DNA from: Rhinopithecus roxellana
Lineage: Eukaryota > Chordata > Mammalia > Primates > Cercopithecidae
DNA: 64,000 nucleotides
Assembly: GCF_007565055.1 (NCBI RefSeq)
Contig: NC_044561.1
Span: 30,645,483-30,709,482 of the forward strand
Reading direction: 5' to 3'
Made by a program: the position numbers and the translations under genes. Each line of letters begins with the position of its first letter. The stretch's first letter is position 1. Below are positions 48,256 through 58,210 of the stretch, piece after piece. The notes below the pieces were generated by a model. It saw only the letters and a list, made by a program, of their open reading frames with translations. It was not told where the DNA came from and searched no databases.

Positions 48256-49078
48256 TCCTAAAACGGGGGCCCCAGCCCCTGGGCCATAACCAAGTACAGG
48301 TCCTTGGCCTGTTAGGAACTGGGAAGCACAGCAGGAGGTGAGCGGCAGGCAAACAAGTGAAGTTTCATCTGTATTTATAGCCTCTCTCCATCATTTGCAT
48401 TTTGTTCTGATTGGTCACAGGGACCAACAGTTCAGCTAATCACGTATGAGACAAAGAATGGGAATTTGGAAGGTCTGCACCTGGCCTTGCCCTAGGTAAA
48501 CAAGGAGGTCACACCCGAGCCTTATCTAAGTCATATGGGGAAGGGTGGTTCATGCAGTAAGCCATTTCTAATAACACAAACAATGGAGAGATTTATTTCA
48601 TCATTGTTGATGTCGCTGATGTCCAGGATCACAAGGCTCGGGCAACATTTAACATGGCCACTTCCAATGGCTTTCTAGTTTATTCGGAGTAAACACATTG
48701 TTATTCAATGGTCTGTAACAGGGGTCCCCAAACAACGGGCCGTGTGGCCTGTTAGGAAGTGGGCCTCAGTGAGTGGCGGGCGAGTGAGCAAAGCTTCATC
48801 TGTACTTACAGTCACTCCCCATTACTCGCATTATCGCCTGAGCTCCACCTCCTGTCAGATCAGCTGCGGCATTAGATTCTCATAGGAGAGCGAACCCTAT
48901 TATGAACTGGGCATGTGAGGGATCTGGGCTGTGTGCTCGTTATGAGAATCCAAATGATGCCTGATGGTCTGAGGTGGAACAGCTTCATCCCGAAACCAGC
49001 CCCTCCCATCCGTAGAAAAATTGTCTTCCATGAAACTGGTCCTTGATGCCAAAAAGGTGGGAGATTACTGTCCTAAAA
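48256..49078 (+). mobile_element. Composite MER1 hAT-Charlie structure with 8-bp target duplication
   Basis: TCCTAAAA flanks the whole structure exactly (48256-48263 and 49071-49078), the 8-bp duplication expected of hAT transposition. Inside lie: a MER1 5' end (48264 to about 48415, with GAGGTGAGCGGCAGGC and TTTCATCTGTATTTATAGCC), some 300 bp I do not recognise (about 48416-48718), and a second MER1 from 48719 to 49070 with its own start CAGGGGTCCCC. The second copy has no separate target duplication of its own. Confidence 0.8.
48719..49070 (+). mobile_element. MER1-type element, near complete
   Basis: It begins CAGGGGTCCCCAAACAACGG, contains CATTAGATTCTCATAGGAGA, GAACTGGGCATGTGAGGGAT and TTCATCCCGAAACCAGCCCC, and ends GGTGGGAGATTACTG. 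Its length, about 350 bp, fits MER1B. Its 5' flank GTCTGTAA is not repeated at its 3' end. Confidence 0.85.
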
Positions 49079-49271
49079 CGCAGATTTTAATATGGTCAGT
49101 TGGAAACTTTCCAATTTAGGCCCTTCAAAACGGGACTCAACATTTCTCAGAGGCAATAAACTAGATCAATATTTTCCAATGTATATCCTGAGAAACATTG
49201 TCCTGCTAGATGCTTCAAAACAAAAAACGTCCTTGTGACCAATCATATTAGAAATGAAGAATAATATAATC
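49079..49271. other. Short unique gap
   Basis: Nothing recognised. Confidence 0.4.
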
Positions 49272-49505
49272 ATAAAATAGCTAACATTTGTTAGGAATTT
49301 TCTTTGTGCCAGAAACCAAGAGCACTACACACATTATAATATTGAAACCTCACAGCTCTGTGTGGTTGATTTATAGATAAGAAAACCAACCAAGACTTCG
49401 GAAAGGTAAGAAATACATCCAAGTTTACACCCCTGTTAAGTGTCAGAGCAGAGATCTGAGCCCTGGTATGCCAGACCGAGGACTCTGAACTCTTAAACAC
49501 AGAAA
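49272..49505 (-). repeat. MIR SINE, nearly complete
   Basis: AGCTAACATTTGTTAGGAAT, GTGTCAGAGCAGAGATCTGA and CTCTGAACTCTTAA. Well-preserved antisense MIR. Confidence 0.88.
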
Positions 49506-49951
49506 TGCCCAATTACTTTCATGTGGGGTCCCAGCAGATTTTAATATATTAAAATCCCCGAGAAGTTCTGATGTGCAAAATCTTTTGAAGTGTTGTTTAA
49601 ACTAATTAAACGACTTCACTATAGGAAATGAACATCAAGAGATGCCTTTTAACATCTCCACAAACCTGGGTTTCCAAATAGTCCACTTCAGGAAACAAAC
49701 TACGAGATTTCGAAGGCTCTTTTTACCTCAAACATTCTTTAATTCCTTTTCTTCTGTACTTCCCAATTCTCCCCTCAATGACTTTCAATGTATGTAAATA
49801 GTTCAGTTACAAGTCCCTAAACATACTTTAGCTCTACCCTCATTTCTCATCCTCAGAAGCCGTCCACTTTCATCTCAATCTTATTGGTACCTTCCGTACT
49901 CTCAACCCCATCTCCCCTCTGAAGCCTTTCCTAACTGGCCATAAATACATT
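49506..49951. other. Unique sequence
   Basis: Nothing recognised. Confidence 0.45.
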
Positions 49952-49956
49952 GGGTT

Positions 49957-50308
49957 TGATATGGTTTGGCTGCATCCCCACCCATATCTCAAATTGTAGC
50001 TCCCGTAATCACCATGTGTCATGGGAAGGACCCAGTGGGAGGTAATTGAATCACGGGGGCGGATCTTCCCATGCTGTTCTCATGACAGTGAATAAGTCTC
50101 ACGAGATCTGATGGTTTTATAAAGGGGAGTTTCCCTGCACAAGCTTCTCTTTCGCCTGCCACCATGTAAGACCATGGCTTTCACCTTTCATCATGATTGT
50201 GAGGCCTCCCCAGCCACGTGGAAGTGTGAGTCCATCAAACCTCTTTTTCTTAGAAATTTCTCAGTTTTAGGTATATCTTTATCAGCAGTGTGAGAACAGA
50301 CTAATACA
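49957..50308 (+). mobile_element. THE1 LTR (MaLR), solo, full length
   Basis: A sense THE1 LTR of 352 bp: TGATATGGTTTGGCTGCATC start, GGAGGTAATTGAATCACGGG, CTCACGAGATCTGATGGTTT, a TATA-like TTTATAAAGGGG, GTGAGGCCTCCCCAGCCACG, and the end AACAGACTAATACA. Flanks GGGTT (49952-49956) and GTGTT (50309-50313) are a 5-bp target duplication with one change. No internal region, so a solo LTR. Confidence 0.93.
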
Positions 50309-50535
50309 GTGTTTATTCCTCCTCAGTGTTTCTGTGGCACTGGGCAGAGGGGACTTTGAGTTATATCCACATACAAAAGAGATGCTGTATAATTTGCATG
50401 TTAAGAAGTGGGAGCATGCATATTTTAATTAGCTTGCTTTAGACAATCCACAATGTATACATATAGCAAAACATCATGTCATACACCATTAATATTTACA
50501 GTTTTTATTTGTCAATTTAAACATATTGGCCCTAT
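50309..50535. other. Unique gap
   Basis: Nothing recognised. Confidence 0.4.
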
Positions 50536-50845
50536 GTTGGCATGGTGGCTCATGCTGTAACCCCAGCACTTTGGGAGGCTGGGGTGGATGGATTGCTTGA
50601 GCTCAGGAGTTCGAGAGCAGCCTGGGCAACAAGGTGAAACCCAGTCTCTACAAAACATACAAAACTTAGCCAGGCATGCTGGAGAATGCCTGTTGTCCCA
50701 GCTACTTGGGAGGCTGAAGTGGGAGGATAGCTTGAGCCCGGGAGGTTGAGGCTGCAGTGAGCTGAGATCATGCCACTGCACTCCAGCCTGAGTGACAGAG
50801 CAAGACCCTGTCTCAAAAAATAAATAAATAAATAAAAATAAAAAG
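50536..50845 (+). repeat. AluJ SINE
   Basis: A full-length diverged sense Alu: GATTGCTTGAGCTCAGGAGT, TTCGAGAGCAGCCTGGGCAA and TGAGCCCGGGAGGTTGAGGC mark AluJ. The tail is (AAAT)n. Confidence 0.9.
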
Positions 50846-51004
50846 GTTGGCTTTTGGTAGTACTCATTTTTCCTTATTTCTTCCTGTGTGCAGGTCTTGA
50901 GAAAACACAGGGACCTATAATTGAAAATTTTGAATACAGAATCCTTTCTTTTTTTTCTCCTTTACAACAGCATACATTGCCTTAAATCACCAGATGCATC
51001 TCCA

Positions 51005-51090
51005 TATTTATGTCTCTTCCTGATTTTTTACTGAAAGCTCCTTCGTGATAGAGACCAGATCTTTCTGTTCCTGGTCCACTTACATAGTGA
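51005..51090 (+). repeat. L2 3'-end fragment
   Basis: TTTTTACTGAAAGCTCCTTC and GTGATAGAGACCAGATCTTT fit the sense L2 end region. Confidence 0.55.
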
Positions 51091-51109
51091 AAATTTTAGG
51101 TCAAAACTC

Positions 51110-51345
51110 AGTCAGATTCTGACTTTTCCATTTATAAACTGTACATAAATAGCTACTTAAACAAGTTGTTTAACCTCTCTTAGACTCAGTTTCATCACAT
51201 ATAAAGTAAGTGGAAAATATGAAGTCTAATTCATTGGGTTTGTGTAAGAATGAAGTGAATTGATACAGATAAAGGGGTCTTTGCAGAATGCTTCACAATT
51301 TTGTGTTCTATAAATGTTGGTTTTATTATTGTTGTTTTTGTAAAT
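51110..51345 (+). repeat. MIR SINE, nearly complete
   Basis: TCAGTCAGATTCTGACTTTT, ACAAGTTGTTTAACCTCTCT, AGACTCAGTTTCATCACATA and the (TTATTG) end are a sense MIR. Confidence 0.88.
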
Positions 51346-51349
51346 TGGT

Positions 51350-51900
51350 CACCTGCAATCCCTGCCCTCTGGAAGCTTGTGTCTAGTTACAGAAGAGAAA
51401 GAATGCAATTCAGGTGGACACGTGGGGCCAGCCTTATCCAGGGAGAGCAGAAGAGGGATTGCAGCAAAGCAGCAATCCTGCCAAGCTCTGAAGGACGGAC
51501 CAGAGGTAGAAGAGTTTTTGGGGAGAGTCAGAAGCATTTGCAAGACACCTGGATCTGTGACATGGCCAAGAGAACTTGAGAGCTGAAAGTCAGTTCATGT
51601 GACTGAAATCTGATAGGTGAAGCACAGGAGGTAAGCCGGTAAACTAGATCAGCCAGGTACCCAAAAGTCTCTAAGGCGTTTAACCATGAGCCCATTGTTA
51701 GTGGGGTGGAAGGAGGCAGGTCAACGAAGCATTTAAAGAACAGATGAATATGATCAGATTTATGTTATAAACACAATTCTGGTTCTACTGTGGAGGCTGA
51801 CAGAAAACTAGACTGGATTTAGGAAAAAGCTAAGTGAAATATGAAGAGGCTCTGAATAGGCAAACGATGGTCTATCAAATGGAAACTTACAGATCAGAGA
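51350..51900 (-). repeat. L2 LINE 3' region
   Basis: Antisense L2: AATCCCTGCCCTCTGGAAGC (terminus), the middle with ACATGGCCAAGAGAACTTGA, then AAAGAACAGATGAATATGAT and the GTTCTACTGTGGAGGCTGAC block. Order matches L2 read from its 3' end. Confidence 0.65.
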
Positions 51901-52396
51901 AGATGCAATAGGTCTGAGTTGCGAAGCAGAAATTTGCTGATTGCTTTAAAATGTATATAATGAAATGGTGTATCTTAACATAAAGTTATTAAATGTATTT
52001 AATAAAATATGTTATATTTATTATTTGTAATAATTTAATAAAATTATTAAAATATAAGATGTTTTATTTAGTGTAAAATAAGCGTTCTATTGTTCACCTT
52101 CCAAACTGGCTAGGATTGTACAAAGTAATTATAACATTAACACAGGAAAAATAAAGGCAATATAAACTGGCAATTGATATCGTAAATTGAAAACTTGTTC
52201 TTGCTTTTGGGCCTAATCATTTCATTGTTAGTCATTTCTCTTGGGAAAATCATATAAAATATAGCAATACTTATCACAATTAAAGAAATAGAAATGTGTA
52301 TTTCCAATAGAGAAGGAATGGATATGTACACGCACCTGATCTACCAATGTATTATAATATAATGAAGAAATTTAATACACTACTATGTGTTTAAAA
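51901..52396. other. AT-rich sequence
   Basis: Extremely AT-rich at 51990-52075. Nothing recognised. Confidence 0.45.
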
Positions 52397-52580
52397 CAGG
52401 GTTGCCAGGTAAAACACAGAATGCTCAATTGCTTTTGAATTTCAGATAAACAATGAGTAACTTTTTAGTATAAGCGTGTCCCAAGTATTATATGGAACAT
52501 ACGTAAACTAAACAATTATTCATTATTTATCTGAAATTGAAATGGATCTCGGTGTTCTGTACATGTATTTGCTCAACTGG
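52397..52580. mobile_element. Palindromic MITE-like DNA transposon fossil
   Basis: CAGGGTTGCCAGGTAAAACA at the left pairs with the decayed right end ATTTGCTCAACTGG. Inner arms TTTGAATTTCAGATAAACAA and TTATTTATCTGAAATTGAAA are near-perfect complements, and so are TTTTTAGTATAAGCGTGTCCC and GGAACATACGTAAACTAAA. This palindromic, roughly 185-bp design is a known mammalian MITE pattern (MER53-like, name tentative). Confidence 0.75.
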
Positions 52581-53376
52581 GTAGTTCTAGTTTTAAAGGA
52601 TCTGCAAAAGTGCAGTTTACACTATATTACATAAAAATATATAAATTATGCTCAGTTATGGGGGGAAGTATGCCTTGAAAATAGATTGTGAGAGAAAACA
52701 GTGTAATTAAGTTAGTGATTACTAGTTGTGGAGGGTTTGAATATAGACTTTTTAATGTATATTTTCTTTATGTTTTCTTACAGTGAATATGAGTAATTTT
52801 TATTAGCAGAAAAATACATATATGTATTTTATACATCCGTATAGAACTCTATTCTGCTTTTAACATTGGCAGGGGTTCACACTTAACAGTGCTATACCCT
52901 AGGATACACATTGCTTCCCAATTTACTATTGGACTCACAATTTTCTCAAGTAACTCCTAGCTCCTATGGGATAAAAGATTCTGTTTCAATTTTCATCTTA
53001 AATATCATGCCAGTAGTAAAAACTTATCCACACACTGTATCTCAATTCTTCCCACCACCACAATCAGTATCCATGCTTTCCCATTTCATTATTCCAGAGC
53101 AAACTCTTTTCTTCCATACTACTTAACAGAGCTTTAGTTTTGTTGAAAGAAAGAGTAATTGAATAAGAGAGAGATGAGATCAGAAATATTAGATGGCATT
53201 TCTCACTAGGCTTAACCTGATATGTATTTAGATCCTGGTTGCATAGCTTAATGGCCCTCCAGGACTGCCTTGGCAAGTACCAGGGTAGAAATATATGTTC
53301 CATAAAAATGGATATAAAGAAAAATAAAGACCAGTAAAAATATATATTTGTAGAGAAACTTTAGTGGACTCAGGAG
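52581..53376. other. Unique sequence
   Basis: Nothing recognised. Confidence 0.45.
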
Positions 53377-53750
53377 TCGGAAAAGTTCTGTGAAAACAAC
53401 AAAACTGGAAGAAAAGACACCAAAGCATCTTATAGATTCCAGAATTTTCTCCCAGTGAACGTCAATGTTTTCCCTTGAAAGGTGATTTCTGGAGGATCTT
53501 GCTGCCCACACAGCTGATGAAAACTGTATGCCGGGCTGTCTTGTTTAAGACATATTTACTTTTCATTTCACTGTATTTTAAATTTGATTTTATGGACTTA
53601 CCATGGAAACCATCATTTAAAAACAAACAAACCTGTGTCTTTTCAGGCCTCATTTTGAGTGGAATTCTGTTAGAAGCCTATTAGAAAGCAGGTGTAATGT
53701 GGGGGGATCTGTGGTGGATTCCTTTTCCCGTATCTTCCTTCTTGAAACAT
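53377..53750 (+). repeat. Inverted duplication, arm P
   Basis: Reverse complement of 54043-54413 at about 86% identity by hand count over a 185-base sample. It begins at GTCGGAAAAGTTCTGTG and ends at CTTCTTGAAACAT. Confidence 0.88.
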
Positions 53751-54042
53751 TTTCAAAGCTGTTTCCTGACAATGATAGCAAAAGAAGCAATGCATTACAG
53801 ATGAATAAAGGAAACAGAAACTGAGCTTAAAATATAGAACAAAGTGAAGAAAAATAAAGAAAGGAGAAGATGAGGAGGACCAGGCAGGGAAGGGATAGGA
53901 GGTCTGAAGAGAGGAGGAAGGGACAGAAACTGCTAGTGTGTACCCAAGTTACCCCTAGAAAAGTGATCCTATAGCTTCTTTATTGTGTCATCAGGATTTC
54001 AAAGAAAAAGGCAGGAAGTAGGTGGTGAAGGGAGAGAAAGAA
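53751..54042 (+). repeat. Inverted duplication, arm L (also the spacer of P/P')
   Basis: Its reverse complement lies at 55090-55339 (about 95% over 209 bases, lower at the edge), with its last part plus the following bases matching 54417-54486. It carries CTAGTGTGTACCCAAGTTAC. Confidence 0.88.
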
Positions 54043-54413
54043 GGTTTCAAGAAGGAGGGTATGGGGAAAAGAATGCATCACAGATCCATCCACATTATAC
54101 CTGCTTTGTAACAGGCTTCTAACAGGATTCTACTCAAAATGGGGCCTGAAAAGAGAGAGGTTTGTTTGTTTTTAAATGACAGTTTTTGTGATAAGTGCAT
54201 GAAAACTAATTTAAAATACAGCAAAATGAAAAGTAAATATGTCTTAGACAAGAGAGCCTGGTATACAGTTGTTATCATCTGTGGTCAGCAACATTTCCCA
54301 GAAATCACCTTTCAAGGGAAAACATTGACATTCACTGGGGAGAAAATTCTGGAAGCTGTAAGATGCTTTGGTGTCTTTTCTTCCAGTTTTGTTGTTTTCA
54401 CAGATCTTTTCAG
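54043..54413 (-). repeat. Inverted duplication, arm P'
   Basis: Reverse complement of 53377-53750. Shared text includes AGGTTTGTTTGTTTTTAAAT and GAAAAGTAAATATGTCTTA. Confidence 0.88.
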
Positions 54414-54486
54414 ACACCTTTTCCCACACGTTCTTTTTTGAAACTTTCTTTCCCTCCCTTCATCACCTCCTTCCTAGCTCTTTCTC

Positions 54487-54709
54487 TTTTCCTTCCTTCC
54501 TTCCCTGATCGGACAGACCGCCTCCGGCGAGTGACTTGGCAAGGTCCTTCAGTGACGCATACTTCATGCCTTCCTTCCTCCCTCCCCCCCTCCTCCTCCA
54601 CTCCCTCCCTCCTCCTTCCTCTTCCTTCCTTCCCCTCCTCCTTCCTTCCTTCCTTCCTTCCTTCCTTCCTTCCTCCTTCCTTCTTCTTCTTTCTTTCTTT
54701 CTTCTTTCT

Positions 54710-54773
<64 letters not shown>

Positions 54774-54796
54774 TTTCTTTCCTCATGCTTTCTATT
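54487..54796 (-). repeat. (CCTT)/(CTTT) pyrimidine tract, the Alu tail
   Basis: TTCC runs (8 units at 54642-54673) followed by an uninterrupted (CTTT)16 at 54711-54774. On the minus strand this is a GGAA/GAAA Alu tail. A 173-codon plus frame through it is low-complexity S/F/L and not a gene. Confidence 0.93.
54505..54570. other. 66-bp CpG-dense islet inside the CT tract
   Basis: A non-repetitive stretch with five CpG dinucleotides (54510, 54519, 54525, 54528 and 54556) between CT-rich repeats on both sides. I do not recognise its source. It is unlike the surrounding DNA and unlike Alu. Confidence 0.8.
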
Positions 54797-55078
54797 GAGA
54801 TGGACTTTTGCTCTTGTTGCCCAGGCTGGAATGCAGTGGTGTGATCTAGGCTCACTGCAAACTCTGCTTCTCGGGTTCAAGTGATTCTCTTGCCTCAGCC
54901 TCCCGAGTACCTGGGATTATAGGCATGCGCCACCACACCCGGCTAATTTTGTATTTTTAGTAGAGACGGAGTTTCTCCACGTTGGTCAGGCTGGTCTTGA
55001 ACTCCCAGCCTCAGGTGATCCACTTGCCTCGGCCTCCCAAAGTGCTGGGATTACAGGCATGAGCCACCGTGCCTGACC
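54797..55078 (-). repeat. AluS SINE
   Basis: A full-length antisense Alu: GAGATGGACTTTTGCTCTTG, GGCATGCGCCACCACACCCG, TTTTGTATTTTTAGTAGAGA, GGTCTTGAACTCCCAGCCTC. It fits AluS. Confidence 0.9.
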
Positions 55079-55339
55079 CTTTGTAGCTTTTTCTGAAGTC
55101 CTGATGATGGAATGATGAAGCTAAGGTTCACTTTTCTAGGGGTAACTTGGGTACACACTAGCAGTTTCTGTCCCTTCCTCCTCTCTTCAGCCCTCCTATC
55201 CCTTTCCTGCCTGGTCCTCTTCATCTTCTCCTTTCTTTATTTTTCTTCACTTTGTTCTATTTTTTAAACTTAGTTTCTGTTTCCTCTATTCATCTGTAAT
55301 GTATTGCTTCTTTTGCTTTCATTGTGAGGAAACAGCTTT

Positions 55340-56231
55340 ATAGCTTTTGTCTCTAAGATCTTTTATTCTAATTTACTAAGGCAGCTCCACACTAAGAGGC
55401 AAAAAACCCAAGTGGTCCTCAATGCTTCTCAATTCTAACAGATTTAAAAGTCATTTCTTGCACCCAGAAACAAGAGACAAGGAGTATTTTCCAAAAGGTT
55501 ATTGAGCATATATTAAAAATGTCATTAGACTTTTTGTTCTCAAATGTTTTGTTTGTAATTTATTAATAATGGCATAAAGGACAGAATACAAATCTATTGG
55601 CCATCCACTGGGTTCAAACAATATGTGAGGCTCATATATTGAATGAATTAGACATTCGAAAGAGTCACACTGAGTGCAGGACTCAAAAGACCACGTAGAT
55701 ATTCAAGTGCACTTTGTTTGATGAAATTTGTTTTTCTCTACTCTATATATACCTAGACTTTTTGTGACAAGAAATGTCAGAACCGATTTTGAATATGAAG
55801 CTCAAAATTAGTTTTCTTTTGCAAGAATAACACTTCCAAACATCATTTGAATTTTGTGTGCTATACTATTTCAGCATGCTTTTTAATGACATGCCATAAT
55901 CTGTGAAGTCTTCATTCTTTTGTACATGTTCTGTTCATCAGAAGTGTCGTCCCTACTTCTTTTGTTTTCACTTCCTAATTTTAGATCCAGAAATCTCCCA
56001 TCTTTACCCACCACTATCATGACCAAGTTTCCAGACTGTGATTTAGTGTTAATAAAAAAATAATGTTCATTGTGAAAATGTCAAACAATAACCAATGGGG
56101 TAAACTGAAAAGTAGAAATTTTGTTTCTAACTTCCATCCCACATCCCAGAGGTAATAGCAGGTGCAGTCTCATGTGCTTCCTTTAAAAAAATTGAAGGCA
56201 ATTAAAAACAATTACACATGTACAAATTCAG
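55340..56231. other. Unique sequence
   Basis: Nothing recognised. Confidence 0.45.
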
Positions 56232-56535
56232 ACATGGGGCTCATACCTGTAATCCCAGCACTTTGGGAGGCTGAGGCAGGTGCAGATCACTTTAGCTTAG
56301 GAGTTCGAGACCCTGTCTCTACAAAAAAAAAAAAAAAAATACAAAAGTTAGCTGGGTTTGGTGGTGTGTGCCTATACTACCTACTGTGTTTGCCTAGTCC
56401 CAGCCACTCCAGAGGCTGAGATGGGAGGACTGATTGAACCTGGGAGGTTGAGGTTGTAGTGAAAAGTGATTGTGCCACTGAACTTCAGCTTGGGCAACAG
56501 AAGGAGACCCTGTCTTAAAAGAAAAAAAAAGTAAA
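56232..56535 (+). repeat. AluJ SINE, rearranged
   Basis: A sense Alu with a shortened left arm that jumps from TAGGAGTTCGAGACC to CTGTCTCTACAAAA. The middle A-run is 17 long, and the right arm carries an extra TGTGTTTGCC segment. Old AluJ type. Confidence 0.85.
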
Positions 56536-57537
56536 AACCTCTTCTGGCACTGATGATAAACATGGAATATGCTCCCTTCTTAGCAGACATCAGTCTTCCT
56601 TGTTCTTCTAAATGACCACAGTGCAGGGCACTGCATGCAAGTACCCTGGCTTGTGTGCTTTATCTAACCAGCCTACCAAGACACATTGGGGCTGTGGCTT
56701 TTGCCATCATCACCAACAATGGTGAAGATCTTTGTGCAAATAGTTTTGCATATTTGGGGGTCATGCCACACTATAGATTTGTGAAAACTGGAATGACTTA
56801 ATCAAAGAATATATGCATATTTTATTTTGAAAAATGTTTCCAAGATTTGTTTCAAAGTTACTATGCATCTTTCACTTAATATTGGGACACACCTTTCTTA
56901 TGTCATTAATTCAAAACTTTCCATTGTTAATGAATGAATGGCATTTTCTCACACATACGTCCCTTAATTTATGCAGGCACATCCTCCTTTAAGTGATTTT
57001 TGAGGGCCCAATGTTTGCAAAATTAGTGTCCTTGCTGAAGTCGGCTTCTCTTCATTGTGTTTACTCATTTCATTGTGTTTACTGTGATAGAGCTAGCAAG
57101 GCTGATTATTACTTCTCAAGTTGAAGCCCAGAATTTTACATATTTATTCTAGAAAATGGCATAAAAGTGTTTTCAGTTTTAAAAGGTCGTATTTAGTGTA
57201 TTTATGAATATTTTTAGGAAATATGGAATGCTAAATGAATAGAAGCCCAGAAAAGTTGTTTTTATTTGGAGTGGGGATGTGAGAAATCTACAGTAAATTA
57301 TCACAGTTATGTCTGAAATAAATTATAGTACATAAAATTTTGAATTGATATAAACATGCTTTGTGAATCATGGTACTACTATATCACTATGTCTAAAATA
57401 TTATTTGACTCACCTACGGTAGGCAGGAGTTTGGAAAATTCTTCTTTGTAAAAATGGACACATGGGGGGAAAAAGTCCTGTATACGCTAACCTGTGGGAG
57501 AATGCAACACTGAACTTGCTTCCTGATCACTCTACCT
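56536..57537. other. Unique sequence
   Basis: Nothing recognised. Confidence 0.45.
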
Positions 57538-57757
57538 TAGGGCTTATCAAGAGTGGCATCAGTGATATTCAGAACTGAGTAATGTTTCATTGTAGGGCTG
57601 TCCTGAATGTTGTAAGATGCTTAGCAGCATTCCTTGGTCTCTGTCCCTTAGATACCAGTAGCAACCGCAGCCCAATCGTGACCATCAATAACGGCTTTAG
57701 ACACTACCAGATTTCCCCTGTGGGCACAATCTCCTTGGGTTGAGTAGAGCTTCACTG
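57538..57757 (-). mobile_element. MER20 hAT-Charlie element, complete
   Basis: Antisense MER20: GGGCTGTCCTGAATGTTGTA, GATGCTTAGCAGCATTCCTT, CTTAGATACCAGTAGCAACC, and the right end GGTTGAGTAGAGCTTCACTG. The second MER20 of the window, in the opposite orientation. Confidence 0.82.
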
Positions 57758-58210
57758 TACAGCAAAGTCCACCAAGTCCCACCCAGGCTGACAGAGCTTC
57801 AGCTCTGATTTAAGAATTAATGGACAACAAAAGATCAACAGGCACTTACAGAAATTTCACACTGAAGACAAAGAACATAATGAACAAAGAGAAGGAAAAA
57901 AAATAGAGCAAATTAAAGCAATATAAGAAGCAGAAGAAAAGTTCAAACTACACTATTATAACATCTTCAGGGAGATGAGATTAGACAGAACATCCATGAA
58001 ATAATAACACATTCTTATTAAAAAAAGGGAATAAGAAAGACCTGTTCATTATTAAATTATGATGTTTGAATAAAACTTAATAGAAGGGTTAAAAGGTAAA
58101 GTTGAGAATTCCCTCACAATTTCAAATCAAAGGGAAAATAAATAGAAAATGGAACTTTAAAAGTAAATTTGGGTATTGATTTAAGAGGTCAAAATTCAGA
58201 GAAACTAGGG
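57758..58210. other. Purine-rich unclassified sequence
   Basis: A-rich with AGAAG patches. It could be an old LINE or LTR remnant, but I cannot name it. Confidence 0.35.

Larger units (their letters stand above)
54475..55096 (-). mobile_element. Alu insertion with CT-rich tail and target duplication
   Basis: TAGCTCTTTCTCT at 54475-54487 and TAGCTTTTTCTGA at 55084-55096 are the decayed target duplications. Between them lie the pyrimidine tract and the antisense Alu. The arm L' alignment confirms this interval as an insertion. Confidence 0.75.
54417..55339 (-). repeat. Inverted duplication, arm L', split by an Alu insertion
   Basis: Two pieces, 54417-54486 and 55090-55339, together give the reverse complement of 53752-54069. 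They are separated by the CT tract and Alu. The Alu target duplication lies exactly at the split. Confidence 0.85.

Noticed and set aside
54363..54884. 173-codon plus frame and 156-codon minus frame
   Set aside because: Produced by the CCTT/CTTT tract plus Alu sequence. No domain and no exon signals.
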